This document shows positions 39,789 through 49,292 of a stretch of DNA of 53,565 bases, piece after piece (position 1 is the stretch's first letter; each line of letters starts with the position of its first letter). The translations under genes were made by a program, and so were the position numbers. The stretch is from Mycobacterium asiaticum. GTDB taxonomy: Bacteria > Actinomycetota > Actinomycetes > Mycobacteriales > Mycobacteriaceae. A model generated the notes under the pieces. That model was not told where the DNA came from. It ran no database searches and was given only the letters and a program-made list of their open reading frames with translations. Location of the stretch: NCBI RefSeq assembly GCF_001673365.1, contig NZ_LZLS01000103.1:1-53565 (forward strand), given 5' to 3'.

Positions 39789-41015
39789 TCAGATGGGCAG
39801 CGGCAGCAGGTTCATCGGTAGCGCCGACATGATCGGTGCGGGTCCGCCGATGGCGTGAGCGAGTGCGGCAGGCAGGAAGAGCAGCAGACCCGGCAGAATG
39901 CCGCCGGTCGGCGTGCCACCGAGCGGAACCGACGTGATTGGCAGGCCGGCCACGGGGCCGATGTTGGCGGTCGGCGTTGACAATGGCGTGAGAATTCCGC
40001 CCACCGGCAGGCTCAGCGACAGCGGCGCGGTCACGGACAGGCCGCCCTCCAAAGGCACGTTAATCGGCGGCAAGGTCAGGCCGAAGTTCACCTGCCCATT
40101 GAGGAAGCCGTTGGTGACGACGGCGGGTGCGGTGAGAATGGCGACGGCGGCACCGAATCCGTCTCCGGTTTGCACCGCATTGGTGAATGCGGCCCCGAGG
40201 GATGCGAGTGCATCGAATGTGGTGATCGGCGAACCCACCGCGTCAATAAGCAGCGCGGTCGGTAAGCCGAAGAATGCGGTGCCGACGGCGACCGGGTCGA
40301 GGTTTACCCCCACCGAGTAGGAGAAATCGGTGACAGTCCGCAATAGGTTGACGGCGTTGTTCCCGATTTGTCCGGGAATGGTCAAGATCGGCGATAAATC
40401 CGCGGCGATCTGCGATGCACCGAGGCCGGCGTTGACGCTGTTGGCCGCATTGGTGAGCGAGGTCGAGATTATCGATCCGTAGTGCGCCTGGTTGTCCAGG
40501 AACTGGTGCAGGAATGGCAGCGGGTTCGCGGCTATCCCGTTGCCGAGGCTTTGCAGGTTGGCGATGGTGTTAGCGAAGAGTCTCTCGTAGGGGCCGGTGA
40601 TCGCGGCCAGACTTGGTGCGGTGGAACCGGTTCCGAACAGGCCTCCGGGCAACCCAGGTAGGCCAGGTAGGCCAGGTAGGCCAGGTAGGCCGGGTAGCCC
40701 GTCTAAAATCGACGCAGCCGGCATGGCCTGCTCGGCACTGGCGATCTCGGTGGCGAGATAGGCGCCGACGCTGGAATTCAGCGTGCTGACGAATTTTGCA
40801 TGGAACGCCTGCGCCTGCGCGTTGACTGACTGAAACTCCTGCCCGAGCCCGCCGAACATCGCGGCAATGGCGGCTGAAATCTCGTCGGCACCGGCCGGCG
40901 CAATAGCGGTAGTCGATCGTGCAATGGATTCCGACGCCTCAAGGATCGCCGATCTTATGCTCGACAAATCCTGAGCTGCAGACTGTACCCATTCCGGCGC
41001 AATGACAAGCGACAT
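39789..41015 (-). CDS. PE family protein with GLP tandem repeat
   Basis: 408 residues. The N-terminal MSLVIAPEWVQSAAQDLSSI with DEISAAIAAMFGGLGQEFQ and AQAFHAKFVSTL is a PE domain of about 95 residues. A Gly-Leu-Pro repeat (about residues 107-124) joins it to a hydrophobic, Ala/Leu/Pro-rich C-terminal region of about 270 residues without PGRS repeats. The ATG is preceded by GAGGAG seven bases upstream. The protein is probably exported by ESX-5 to the cell surface. The C-terminal region resembles other long mycobacterial PE proteins rather than a known enzyme domain. It lies between the epimerase gene (convergent) and dinX (divergent). Confidence 0.88.
   Translation of the reverse strand: MSLVIAPEWVQSAAQDLSSIRSAILEASESIARSTTAIAPAGADEISAAIAAMFGGLGQEFQSVNAQAQAFHAKFVSTLNSSVGAYLATEIASAEQAMPAASILDGLPGLPGLPGLPGLPGLPGGLFGTGSTAPSLAAITGPYERLFANTIANLQSLGNGIAANPLPFLHQFLDNQAHYGSIISTSLTNAANSVNAGLGASQIAADLSPILTIPGQIGNNAVNLLRTVTDFSYSVGVNLDPVAVGTAFFGLPTALLIDAVGSPITTFDALASLGAAFTNAVQTGDGFGAAVAILTAPAVVTNGFLNGQVNFGLTLPPINVPLEGGLSVTAPLSLSLPVGGILTPLSTPTANIGPVAGLPITSVPLGGTPTGGILPGLLLFLPAALAHAIGGPAPIMSALPMNLLPLPI
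40645..40698. repeat. 9-bp tandem repeat inside the PE gene
   Basis: Four perfect copies of CCAGGTAGG (40654-40689) are flanked by one degenerate copy on each side. On the coding strand each unit encodes Gly-Leu-Pro. Copy-number change keeps the frame, so length variation among strains is expected. Confidence 0.85.
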
Positions 41016-41173
41016 TGGTCATCTCCTCGACCCCGTGGCTACCAGCCCAAAAAGGATCGACAGAAAAAAAGCTATTAAACATGCGTATAACGCTATATAT
41101 CGCGTGTAATTCGGGCGCACGCCGTTAGATCCGCCCCGCGTGCCAAACCGCGCACGCCATAGCATCAGCAATC

Positions 41174-42589
41174 GTGGAGTCCCGATGGGTGCTGCACCTG
41201 GATATGGACGCGTTCTTCGCGTCCGTCGAGCAACTCACCCGGCCTACCCTGCGGGGGCGTCCGGTGTTGGTCGGCGGACTGGGCGGTCGCGGTGTGGTGG
41301 CGGGGGCCAGCTACGAAGCACGGGTGTTCGGCGCTCGTTCGGCGATGCCCATGCACCAGGCCCGCCGACTGGTCGGCGTGCCGGCGGTGGTGCTGCCGCC
41401 GCGCGGCGTGGTGTACGGCGTGGCCAGCCGACGCGTCTTCGCCACCGTGCGCAGGCTGATTCCCGTCGTCGAGCAACTGTCGTTCGATGAAGCATTCGGA
41501 GAGCCGGCCGAACTCGCCGGGTCATCGGCCGAGGACGTCGTGGCGTTTTGTGAACACCTACGGCGACGGGTGCGCGAGGAGACCGGTCTGGTCGCCTCGG
41601 TGGGAGCGGGTTCGGGTAAGCAGATCGCCAAGATCGCCTCCGGTCTGGCCAAACCCGACGGGATCCGGGTGGTAGACCGGGCCGAGGAGCAACTGCTGCT
41701 CGACGGGTTGCCGGTGCGGCGGCTGTGGGGGATCGGGCCGGTCGCCGAGGAGAAACTACACCGACTCGGCATCGAGACGATCGGCCAATTTGCCGCCCTG
41801 ACCGACGCTGAGGTGGCCAACATCCTGGGCGCAACCGTCGGGCCGGCACTGCACCGGTTGGCCCGCGGCATCGACGACCGCCCCGTCGCCGAGCGCGCCG
41901 AGGCCAAGCAGATCAGCGCCGAGTCCACCTTCGCCGCCGACCTGACCACGCTGGACCAGCTGCGCGACGCGATCGAACCGATCGCCGAACACGCGCATCG
42001 GCGCTTGCTCAAAGACGGCCGCGGCGCGCGGACCGTCACCGTGAAGCTGAAGAAATCCGACATGAGCACGCTGACCCGCTCGGCAACATTGCCCTATGCG
42101 ACGGTCGAAGCGGGCGCGCTGGCGGCGCTGGCCCGCAGGCTGCTGCTCGACCCGGTCCAGATTGGGCCGATTCGTCTTCTGGGCGTTGGGTTTTCGGGTC
42201 TCAGCGAGGTCCGCCAAGAGTCGCTGTTTCCCGATCTGGAGCTGTCCGCCGAGACTGCCCTGGAGGAGCTGGCCCCCGCGGCTCATCAGGATTTCGAGAC
42301 GATGCGTGCCGCGTTGCTGACCGGACAGGACGGCGCGTCGTGGCGCATCGGCGACGACGTGGTGCACCGTGACTTCGGGCACGGCTGGGTGCAGGGCGCG
42401 GGCCACGGCGTGGTCACCGTCCGGTTCGAGACCCGCAGTTCGGGTCCGGGGCCGGCCCGCACGTTTCCCAGCGATACCGACGAGATGAGCGCCGCGAACC
42501 CGGTCGACAGCCTGGACTGGCCCGAGTATGTGGGGCGACTGCGCGACCAGGAATCAGCCCCAGCGGTCGACGACGTCGGCGACCGGTAG
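41174..42589 (+). CDS. dinX: Y-family DNA polymerase IV (DinX/DinB1)
   Basis: 471 residues. The catalytic acidic residues lie in [15 protein letters not shown] and SFDEAF; the helix-hairpin-helix region follows [20 protein letters not shown], and the little-finger domain is intact. The segment QESLF near residue 350 is a beta-clamp binding motif. The C-terminal extension [23 protein letters not shown] is typical of mycobacterial DinB1. It performs translesion DNA synthesis at stalled forks. GTG 41174 gives [12 protein letters not shown], the conserved start. Its 3' end overlaps that of ansA by 36 bases. Confidence 0.96.
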   Translation: MESRWVLHLDMDAFFASVEQLTRPTLRGRPVLVGGLGGRGVVAGASYEARVFGARSAMPMHQARRLVGVPAVVLPPRGVVYGVASRRVFATVRRLIPVVEQLSFDEAFGEPAELAGSSAEDVVAFCEHLRRRVREETGLVASVGAGSGKQIAKIASGLAKPDGIRVVDRAEEQLLLDGLPVRRLWGIGPVAEEKLHRLGIETIGQFAALTDAEVANILGATVGPALHRLARGIDDRPVAERAEAKQISAESTFAADLTTLDQLRDAIEPIAEHAHRRLLKDGRGARTVTVKLKKSDMSTLTRSATLPYATVEAGALAALARRLLLDPVQIGPIRLLGVGFSGLSEVRQESLFPDLELSAETALEELAPAAHQDFETMRAALLTGQDGASWRIGDDVVHRDFGHGWVQGAGHGVVTVRFETRSSGPGPARTFPSDTDEMSAANPVDSLDWPEYVGRLRDQESAPAVDDVGDR

Positions 42590-43474
42590 TTCCGCACTGA
42601 GCGCGGCCATCAGCAACACCCGCGCCTGCGATGGGGCGAGCCGTGGCACCATCAGCGCCCCGGCTTCCACCAAATCGTGCCCCGGACCGTAGCCAGCGCT
42701 GACGCGACCGCTCGGGACCCGGGTGGAAACCCCGACCACCACACCGTTGCCGCAGTGCCGGCGCACGCCGTCGACCACCGCGGCACCGACGTTGCCGGAT
42801 CCCAACGCTTCGAGCACCACCGCACGGGCGCCAGCGGCCACAAAGGCGTCCAGCGCCACCGCGTCGCTGCCCAGGTAGGCCGCGACGATGTCCACTCGCG
42901 CAGCGTCGGCAGCGCGCAGCTCCCCGACAAACGGCCTCACCTTGGCTTCCGTCAAGCCACCGTCGACCGTGCCCAACAGCTGACCGCCGAAACCGCTGAG
43001 GTCCTGAGTCGCTATTTTGCGTAAACCCAAGGGCTGCAACACCCGTCCGGCGAAACACACCAGCACGCCGAGGTTTCGAGCCGCCGGGCTGGCCGCTACG
43101 GCCAGCGCGTCACGCAGGTTGGCGGGGCCGTCGGCGTCGGGCGCGTCAGCACTGCGCATCGCGCCGGTGAGCACGATCGGGACATCGCCGTCGTACCCGA
43201 GCTCCAACCACAACGCGCTTTCTTCCATCGTGTCGGTGCCGTGGGCGAGGACAACCCCTTCCGCGCCGGCGCGGATCGCGTCGTGAATCGCGTCGACGAT
43301 GCGATCCCAGTCCGTGGTGACCAGTTCGGAGCTGTCGACCGCCATCAGATCGACCACGTCGACGTCGAGGCCCGCGGTCAGTTCGGCGCCGCTGTGGGCG
43401 GGCCGGCGTACCCCGTCGGGGCCGGTGCTGGTCGAGATCGTCCCTCCGGTGGTGATGACAGTGACGCGGCCCAT
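42554..43474 (-). CDS. ansA: L-asparaginase
   Basis: About 306 residues of the type I/II asparaginase family. The first catalytic loop is [11 protein letters not shown] and the second is [17 protein letters not shown], followed by [26 protein letters not shown]. It hydrolyses asparagine to aspartate and ammonia; in M. tuberculosis AnsA contributes to nitrogen assimilation and acid resistance. ATG 43474 gives [11 protein letters not shown] as in relatives; a GTG at 43498 would add eight residues. It converges with dinX and diverges from lspA, whose start lies only 60 bases away. Confidence 0.95.
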   Translation of the reverse strand: MGRVTVITTGGTISTSTGPDGVRRPAHSGAELTAGLDVDVVDLMAVDSSELVTTDWDRIVDAIHDAIRAGAEGVVLAHGTDTMEESALWLELGYDGDVPIVLTGAMRSADAPDADGPANLRDALAVAASPAARNLGVLVCFAGRVLQPLGLRKIATQDLSGFGGQLLGTVDGGLTEAKVRPFVGELRAADAARVDIVAAYLGSDAVALDAFVAAGARAVVLEALGSGNVGAAVVDGVRRHCGNGVVVGVSTRVPSGRVSAGYGPGHDLVEAGALMVPRLAPSQARVLLMAALSAELPVADVVDRWG

Positions 43475-43534
43475 CCGGAAATCATCCCGCACGTCCACTG
43501 CCTCTGCTCGGCACCACTAGTGGATGATGGTGGG

Positions 43535-44161
43535 GTGTCCGACGAACCAACAGGATCGGCTGAACCGCTGACCTCAACCGGTGACGCCGCACCCGCCTGC
43601 GCGGACGAGGCTGCCGAGACGAAGCAGCCGCCCAAGCGGCGGCTGCGCTTGCTGCTTTCGGTCGCGGCGGTTGTGCTGGCGCTCGACGTCATATCCAAGA
43701 TCTTGGCGGTCAAGCTGCTACCCCCTGGCCAACCGGTGTCGATCATCGGGGACACCGTGACATGGACACTGGTGCGCAACTCCGGCGCCGCGTTCTCGAT
43801 GGCGACCGGATACACCTGGGTGCTGACGCTGATCGCCACCGGCGTGGTGGTCGGCATCTTCTGGATGGGCCGGCGGCTGGTCTCACCGTGGTGGGCGCTC
43901 GGCCTGGGGATGATCCTGGGCGGCGCCATGGGCAACCTCGTCGACCGGTTCTTCCGGGCACCGGGACCGCTGCGCGGGCACGTCGTGGACTTCCTGTCCG
44001 TCGGTTGGTGGCCGGTATTCAACGTCGCCGATCCGTCCGTGGTGGGCGGGGCGATTCTGCTGGTCGTGCTGTCCATCTTCGGCTTCGACTTCGACACGGT
44101 GGGTCGGCGAAACCCCGACGGCGACAACGACGGTCGGAATCAAGCCGACCACAGCGAGTGA
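43535..44161 (+). CDS. lspA: Lipoprotein signal peptidase (signal peptidase II)
   Basis: 208 residues with four predicted membrane helices. The two catalytic aspartates lie in [14 protein letters not shown] and [12 protein letters not shown], with the conserved [15 protein letters not shown] loop before them. The N-terminal 35 residues are polar and acidic, as in mycobacterial LspA. It cleaves signal peptides of lipidated prolipoproteins in the plasma membrane; LprI, encoded nearby, would be a client. GTG 43535 was chosen from the family-like start [11 protein letters not shown]. Its stop overlaps the start of the pseudouridine synthase gene by four bases. Confidence 0.95.
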   Translation: MSDEPTGSAEPLTSTGDAAPACADEAAETKQPPKRRLRLLLSVAAVVLALDVISKILAVKLLPPGQPVSIIGDTVTWTLVRNSGAAFSMATGYTWVLTLIATGVVVGIFWMGRRLVSPWWALGLGMILGGAMGNLVDRFFRAPGPLRGHVVDFLSVGWWPVFNVADPSVVGGAILLVVLSIFGFDFDTVGRRNPDGDNDGRNQADHSE

Positions 44162-45084
44162 CCGACCGCTCCATGCCGGTCCCCGAGGGACTGGCGGGGA
44201 TGCGCGTCGACGCCGGACTGGCGCGGATGCTCGGTTTGTCCCGCAGCGCCGCGGCCGCCATCGCCGAGGACGGCGGTGTCGAACTCGACGGGGCCAAGGC
44301 GGGTAAGTCCGACCGGCTCAACGCCGGTGCCTGGCTACAAGTGCGGTTGCCGGAGCCGGCAAAGCCGCCGGAGAACACGCCCGTCGAAATCGAGGGCATG
44401 ACGATCCTGTACTCCGACGACGACATCGTCGCCGTCGACAAGCCGGCCGCGGTTGCCGCGCACGCGTCGGTCGGCTGGACCGGACCCACCGTGCTCGGCG
44501 GACTGGCCGCCGCCGGTTACCGGATCACGACCTCGGGCGTGCACGAACGCCAGGGCATCGTGCATCGGCTGGATGTCGGCACGTCCGGCGTGATGGTCGT
44601 GGCGATCTCCGAACGCGCCTATACCGTGCTCAAGCGCGCCTTCAAGCAACGCACCGTCGAAAAGCGTTATCACGCACTGGTGCAAGGACATCCGGATCCG
44701 TCCAGCGGAACGATCGACGCGCCGATCGGCCGCCACCCCGGCCCGGAGTGGAAGTTTGCGGTCAAACGGGACGGCAGGCACAGCATCACCCACTACGACA
44801 CCGTCGAAGCGTTCGTCGCCGCCAGCCTGCTCGACGTGCACCTGGAAACCGGTCGCACGCACCAGATCCGGGTGCATTTCTCCGCGCTGCACCACCCGTG
44901 CTGCGGCGACCTCGTCTACGGCGCCGACCCAAAACTTGCGAAAAGGCTTGGCCTGGAACGTCAATGGCTACACGCGCGCTCGCTGGCATTCGCTCACCCG
45001 GCCGACGGCCGGCGGATCGAGATCGTCAGCCCCTATCCTGACGACCTGCGGCACGCGCTAGAGGTGTTACGCGCCGAAGGTTAG
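44158..45084 (+). CDS. RluD-family pseudouridine synthase (Rv1540-like)
   Basis: 308 residues. An S4 RNA-binding domain spans residues 1-75 ([29 protein letters not shown]). The catalytic domain follows, with [13 protein letters not shown] and the catalytic Asp in [17 protein letters not shown], then [20 protein letters not shown]. It isomerises uridines in ribosomal RNA. GTG 44158 overlaps the lspA stop in a GTGA arrangement, so translation is coupled. The lspA-Rv1540 pair is conserved in mycobacteria. Its stop overlaps that of the convergent methyltransferase by three bases. Confidence 0.94.
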   Translation: MTDRSMPVPEGLAGMRVDAGLARMLGLSRSAAAAIAEDGGVELDGAKAGKSDRLNAGAWLQVRLPEPAKPPENTPVEIEGMTILYSDDDIVAVDKPAAVAAHASVGWTGPTVLGGLAAAGYRITTSGVHERQGIVHRLDVGTSGVMVVAISERAYTVLKRAFKQRTVEKRYHALVQGHPDPSSGTIDAPIGRHPGPEWKFAVKRDGRHSITHYDTVEAFVAASLLDVHLETGRTHQIRVHFSALHHPCCGDLVYGADPKLAKRLGLERQWLHARSLAFAHPADGRRIEIVSPYPDDLRHALEVLRAEG

Positions 45085-45842
45085 GGCTTGCGAGCCTCGA
45101 CAAGGACCCTCGTGGGATGGGTCACGAAGCTTCCGTTGGCCTCGATCTGTTCGTGCAGTTCACGCAACCGCACGTAGTAGGGCTTCGCGGTGAAGTCCGG
45201 AACGGTCCAAATCAGCTTGCGCAGGAAGTAGATCACCGCGCCGATGTCATAGAACTCGGCTCGCAACCGTTCCATGCGCATATCCACGATCTGCATTCCG
45301 GCGGACTCAGCTTGAGCGCGCTGCGCGGCCGGTTCATACAGCGCCCACAGCTGCGGCTGCGGGCCGACGATTTGGGTGATCAACTCGGACACCGTCGCGG
45401 GTCCCGGATGCTGCGCGAAATAGGTGCCGCCCGAGCGCAGCAACCGGGCGATCTCGGTCCACCACACGGCAATTGGGTGGCGGCTGATCACCAGGTCGAA
45501 AGCCTCGTCAGCGAATGGCAGCGGAGGCTCGTCGCGGGTCTCGATCACCACCACGCCGCGCGGATGCAACCGTCGGCTGGCCAGCGCCGCGTTGGGTGGC
45601 CACGATTCGGTGGCGGCCATCGTGGGCGGGAACTTCTCGACACCGGCCAGCACCTCGCCGCCACCGGTATGAATGTCCAGCGCTGCAGAGACATTCGCCA
45701 ACCGCCGACTCATCAGCCGCTGATAACCCCACGACGGCCGCTCCTCGGTGGCACGGCCGTCCAGCCAGGAAAAATCCCAGCCTTCGACCGGTGCCGCCAT
45801 GGCTTCGGCAACCAGATCTTCAAACGAGCGCTTAGGGGTCAT
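45081..45842 (-). CDS. Class I SAM methyltransferase, paralogue A
   Basis: About 253 residues. After an N-terminal segment with [21 protein letters not shown], the SAM-binding motif is [14 protein letters not shown]. Then come [21 protein letters not shown] and [16 protein letters not shown], as in Methyltransf_11 enzymes. ATG 45842 aligns with the start of paralogue B and has GGATGAG before it; an ATG at 45851 would overlap the upstream stop as ATGA. It is the last gene of a minus-strand unit lprI - B - A. Its substrate is unknown; nothing points to the glycolipid locus specifically. Confidence 0.82.
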   Translation of the reverse strand: MTPKRSFEDLVAEAMAAPVEGWDFSWLDGRATEERPSWGYQRLMSRRLANVSAALDIHTGGGEVLAGVEKFPPTMAATESWPPNAALASRRLHPRGVVVIETRDEPPLPFADEAFDLVISRHPIAVWWTEIARLLRSGGTYFAQHPGPATVSELITQIVGPQPQLWALYEPAAQRAQAESAGMQIVDMRMERLRAEFYDIGAVIYFLRKLIWTVPDFTAKPYYVRLRELHEQIEANGSFVTHPTRVLVEARKP

Positions 45843-45847
45843 ACGAC

Positions 45848-46618
45848 TCATCCAAGCTTGCGTGCATCGACGAGCACCCGCGCGGCATGCGCGACGAACC
45901 GCCCCTCGGCTTGGATGCGCTCGTGCAATTCGCGCAGCCGGTCCCGGTAACGTTCGACGGTGAAATCGGGCACGGTCCAGATCACTTTGCGCAAAAAGTA
46001 GACGACAGCACCGATGTCGAAGAACTCCTGGCGCAACCGCTCGTGGCGCATATCCACAATATGCAATCCCGCGGCTTCGGCCTGGGCCCGCTCGTGATCG
46101 GGGTGACGTCGCGCCCACGCTTGCCGCTGCGAGTCGGTAGCCGGACCGACGAAGAATTCGACGAGCTCGGACGCGGTGGCCGGGCCGATGTGCTGGGCGA
46201 GGTAAGTGCCACCGGGCCGCAGTACCCGCGCAATCTCGTTCCACCACACGGTGTTTGGGTGCCGACTGGTCACCAGGTCGAATGCTTCGTTTGAGAATGG
46301 CAGCTCGGACTCGGTCGGAGTTGCCACCACCACAACGCCGCGAGGATGCAGCCGGTGAGTTGCCAAGGCCGCATTCGGCGGCCACGACTCCACGGCGGCC
46401 ATGGTCGGCGGAAACTTCGGCGCTCCGGCCAGGACCTCACCACCGCCGGTCTGCAGATCCACCGCCGCCGCGACGCTCGCCAACCGGTTGCTCATCAGTT
46501 GCTGGTAGCCCCAGGATGGGCGCTGTTCGGTCGCGCGACCGTCGAGCCAGGAGAAGTCCCAACCATCCACCGATGCCGAATCGGCTTGTGCCACCAGCTC
46601 TTCGAATGTCGCGGTCAT
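45848..46618 (-). CDS. Class I SAM methyltransferase, paralogue B
   Basis: 256 residues, closely similar along its full length to the next gene: [84 protein letters not shown], and a shared C-terminus RLRELHERIQAEGRFV. The pair is a tandem duplication. ATG 46618 overlaps the lprI stop by four bases (ATGA), so it is coupled to a lipoprotein gene. Substrate unknown. Confidence 0.83.
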   Translation of the reverse strand: MTATFEELVAQADSASVDGWDFSWLDGRATEQRPSWGYQQLMSNRLASVAAAVDLQTGGGEVLAGAPKFPPTMAAVESWPPNAALATHRLHPRGVVVVATPTESELPFSNEAFDLVTSRHPNTVWWNEIARVLRPGGTYLAQHIGPATASELVEFFVGPATDSQRQAWARRHPDHERAQAEAAGLHIVDMRHERLRQEFFDIGAVVYFLRKVIWTVPDFTVERYRDRLRELHERIQAEGRFVAHAARVLVDARKLG

Positions 46619-47286
46619 GGCTGGGTGTGGCAGACGAACTTGGTGCCGCTCATATCCAGGCTCACCTCGCCCTGGTGTTCCCAGTATTCCGAGCCCTGGC
46701 GGCCGTACCGGGCGCCGCTGCCGGACGGCTGCAGGAACAGAATCACCCGCACGCCCTTCCAGTCCAATACCGCGGTCTTCGGGTCGAAGTCGTTGTAGAA
46801 CTGCGCGGTCAGGGTTCCGGCGTCGGCCGGGCAGTTGTAGGTGACCACCGGCGGGGCAGCGTTGTTGGGAACTTCGAGGGCCAGCTCGACCTGACGCGTC
46901 TGGTAGGCCTCCAGGACGCAGGTCCGCAGGTCCGAGAAACCCGCGCAACCGTCCCTTACCGTCGCAAACGCGCCTTGCGCGGTGGTCAGTGTGGCCGCAT
47001 CGGCGCCCGGTCGCGCCAACGCCTGCTGGTAAGCGGCTTGAACGCGGCGGTCCAGCGCGCTCAATTGTGGGTCGTCGCACACCAGTTGCTGCGCTTTGTT
47101 GGCCGGCTTGGCGCAGTCGAACGTCATCGGCGCGGGCGGCGGTGGCTGCGTAGACGAGGACTGCGCGCCGCTACCGCCGGAGGTTCCCGAGGCCCCCGTG
47201 GTCCCGGCGGTTCTGGATTCCCCGGTGCCGCAGGCACTGACGAAACTGACGATCAGGACGGCCACGATGGCGGCGGTCGGTCTCAT
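46615..47286 (-). CDS. lprI: LprI-like lipoprotein, lysozyme inhibitor family
   Basis: 223 residues. A signal peptide with lipobox VSAC (Cys19) is followed by a Ser/Gly/Thr/Pro-rich linker. The first domain, CAKPANKAQQLVCDDPQLSALDRRVQAAYQQAL, carries paired cysteines of the LprI/DUF1311 type. The C-terminal domain (YNCPADAGTLTAQFYNDF to FVCHTQP) is an MliC-like fold that in M. tuberculosis LprI inhibits lysozyme. It should be lipidated by Lgt, processed by LspA, and face the periplasm or outer surface. In M. tuberculosis it follows glbN in an operon; here the 175 bases upstream lead directly to the divergent SDR gene, with no glbN. Confidence 0.9.
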   Translation of the reverse strand: MRPTAAIVAVLIVSFVSACGTGESRTAGTTGASGTSGGSGAQSSSTQPPPPAPMTFDCAKPANKAQQLVCDDPQLSALDRRVQAAYQQALARPGADAATLTTAQGAFATVRDGCAGFSDLRTCVLEAYQTRQVELALEVPNNAAPPVVTYNCPADAGTLTAQFYNDFDPKTAVLDWKGVRVILFLQPSGSGARYGRQGSEYWEHQGEVSLDMSGTKFVCHTQP

Positions 47287-47461
47287 ACCTGCTGACTACC
47301 GGTTGGGTAGGCCGCGGGCCAGTAGGACACGCCGTCGAAAGGCTCCGACATCCACCGTCTTGCGGGGCAGCGGAACCGGTACCGATTCGCCGGTCGATGT
47401 CCTAGGTTGGCTCTATGACCCCCTGTCACACCATCCACACGGCTATCAGGAGCAACTGCCA

Positions 47462-48478
47462 ATGAACCTCGGCGACCTCACGAACCTGGTCGAGAAACCG
47501 TTTGCGGCAGTGTCGAACCTCATCAACACGCCGAACTCCGCGGGCCGGTACCGGCCGTTCTACTGGCGCAACTTGCGCGATGCGGTGCAGGGTCGCAAGC
47601 TCAGCGACGCCGTCGACGGCAAGATCGCCCTTATCACCGGTGGGTCGTCTGGCATCGGTGAAGCCGCCGCGCACAAGATCGCCGAGGCCGGCGGCACGGT
47701 GGTGCTGGTCGCGCGGACGCTAGAGAACCTGGAGAAGGTGGCCGACGACATACGCGCCAACGGCGGCACCGCCCACGTGTACCCGTGCGATCTGTCTGAC
47801 ATGGATGCCATCGCCACCATGGCAGACAAAGTGCTCGAAGATCTCGGCGGCGTCGACATCCTGATCAACAACGCCGGGCGTTCCATTCGGCGCTCGCTGG
47901 CGCTTTCCTACGACCGAATCCACGATTACCAGCGGACCATCCAGCTGAACTACCTGGGCGCGGTACAGCTGATCCTCAAATTCATCCCCGGCATGCGGGA
48001 ACGCGGCTTCGGCCACATCATCAACGTCTCCTCGGTCGGGGTCCAGACCCGGGCGCCGCGGTTCGGTGCCTACATCGCCAGCAAAGCCGCACTGGACAGT
48101 CTTTGCGACGCGCTACAGGCCGAGACCGTCAGCGACAACGTTCGGTTCACCACCGTGCACATGGCATTGGTGCGGACGCCGATGATCAGCCCCACCACCA
48201 TGTACGACAAATTCCCGACGCTGACCCCCGACCAAGCCGCCGGGGTGATCACCGATGCGCTGATCCACCAACCGCGTCGGGCCAGCTCGCCATTCGGACA
48301 GTTCGCCGCCGTCGCCGACGCCGTCAATCCGGCGGTGATGGACCGGGTGCGCAACCGCGCGTTCGGCATGTTCGAGGACTCCTCAGCCGCCAAGGGAGCC
48401 GAAAACACAACGGAGGCAACATCAATCGACAAGCGAAGCGAGACGTTCCTGCAGGCGACCCGAGGGATACATTGGTGA
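47462..48478 (+). CDS. SDR family oxidoreductase, fatty acyl-CoA reductase type (Rv1543-like)
   Basis: 338 residues. The N-terminus MNLGDLTNLVEKPFAAVSNLINTPNSAGRYRPFYW is specific to Rv1543. The SDR core has ITGGSSGIGEAAAHKIAEAGG (cofactor), NNAG at DILINNAGRSI, and Ser...Tyr-x-x-x-Lys in NVSSVGVQTRAPRFGAYIASK. A long C-terminal tail ends FLQATRGIHW. Rv1543 has been linked to reduction of fatty acyl-CoA to aldehyde or alcohol for wax-ester synthesis. ATG 47462 follows AGGAG with nine bases between. It lies four bases before the next SDR gene, so the two are co-transcribed. Confidence 0.92.
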   Translation: MNLGDLTNLVEKPFAAVSNLINTPNSAGRYRPFYWRNLRDAVQGRKLSDAVDGKIALITGGSSGIGEAAAHKIAEAGGTVVLVARTLENLEKVADDIRANGGTAHVYPCDLSDMDAIATMADKVLEDLGGVDILINNAGRSIRRSLALSYDRIHDYQRTIQLNYLGAVQLILKFIPGMRERGFGHIINVSSVGVQTRAPRFGAYIASKAALDSLCDALQAETVSDNVRFTTVHMALVRTPMISPTTMYDKFPTLTPDQAAGVITDALIHQPRRASSPFGQFAAVADAVNPAVMDRVRNRAFGMFEDSSAAKGAENTTEATSIDKRSETFLQATRGIHW

Positions 48479-48482
48479 CACC

Positions 48483-49286
48483 ATGAGTCTTCCCAAACCG
48501 AACAAGAACGCCACCGTCGTCATCACCGGCGCCTCTTCGGGCATCGGTACCGAACTGGCCAAGGGCCTGGCCCGCCGCGGCTTCCCGCTGATGCTGGTGG
48601 CGCGGCGCCGCGAACGTCTCGACGAGCTGGCCGCCAAGTTGCGTGAGTCGCACAACGTCGATGTCGAGGTTCTGCCGCTGGACCTGTCGGACGCCGAAGC
48701 GCGCGCGCAGCTGGCCGAGCGGCTGAGCACCGACCCGATCGCCGGCCTGTGCAACAGCGCCGGGTTCGGAACCAGCGGGCGCTTCTACGAGCTGGCGCCC
48801 GAGCGGGAAAGTGAGCAAGTCACCCTCAATGCACTTGCGCTGATGGAACTCACCCGGGCGGTGTTGCCCGGCATGGTCGAGCGCGGCGCCGGCGCCGTGC
48901 TCAACATCGCCTCGATCGCGGGTTTCCAGCCGCTTCCGTTTATGGCGGTGTATTCGGCGACCAAGGCGTTCGTGGTGACCTTCTCCGAGGCCGTCCAGGA
49001 AGAACTGCACGGGACCGGCGTATCGGTCACGGCGCTGTGCCCCGGACCGGTGCCCACTGAGTGGGCCGAGATCGCCAGCGCTGAGCGGTTCAGCATCCCG
49101 CTGGCGCAGGTGTCGCCGCAGGAGGTCGCCGAGCAGGCCATTGCCGGGATGCTGGCCGGCAAGCGTGGCGTGGTGCCTGGATTAGTGCCCAAAGTCGCCA
49201 GCACCGGCGGTCGGCTGCTCCCGCGCAGCGTGCTGTTGCCGGCCATCCGCATCGGCAACAAGCTGCGCGGGGGACCCAGTCGCTGA
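48483..49286 (+). CDS. SDR family oxidoreductase (Rv1544-like)
   Basis: 267 residues, classical SDR: VVITGASSGIGTELAKGLARRG (cofactor binding), CNSAGFG in the NNAG position (first Asn replaced by Cys, second by Ser), and NIASIAGFQPLPFMAVYSATKAFV with the Ser, Tyr and Lys of the active site. It is probably a short-chain ketone/aldehyde reductase acting on lipid intermediates together with the upstream SDR, as for Rv1543-Rv1544. It converges with the pseudokinase gene six bases beyond its stop. Confidence 0.9.
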   Translation: MSLPKPNKNATVVITGASSGIGTELAKGLARRGFPLMLVARRRERLDELAAKLRESHNVDVEVLPLDLSDAEARAQLAERLSTDPIAGLCNSAGFGTSGRFYELAPERESEQVTLNALALMELTRAVLPGMVERGAGAVLNIASIAGFQPLPFMAVYSATKAFVVTFSEAVQEELHGTGVSVTALCPGPVPTEWAEIASAERFSIPLAQVSPQEVAEQAIAGMLAGKRGVVPGLVPKVASTGGRLLPRSVLLPAIRIGNKLRGGPSR

Positions 49287-49292
49287 CGCAGG

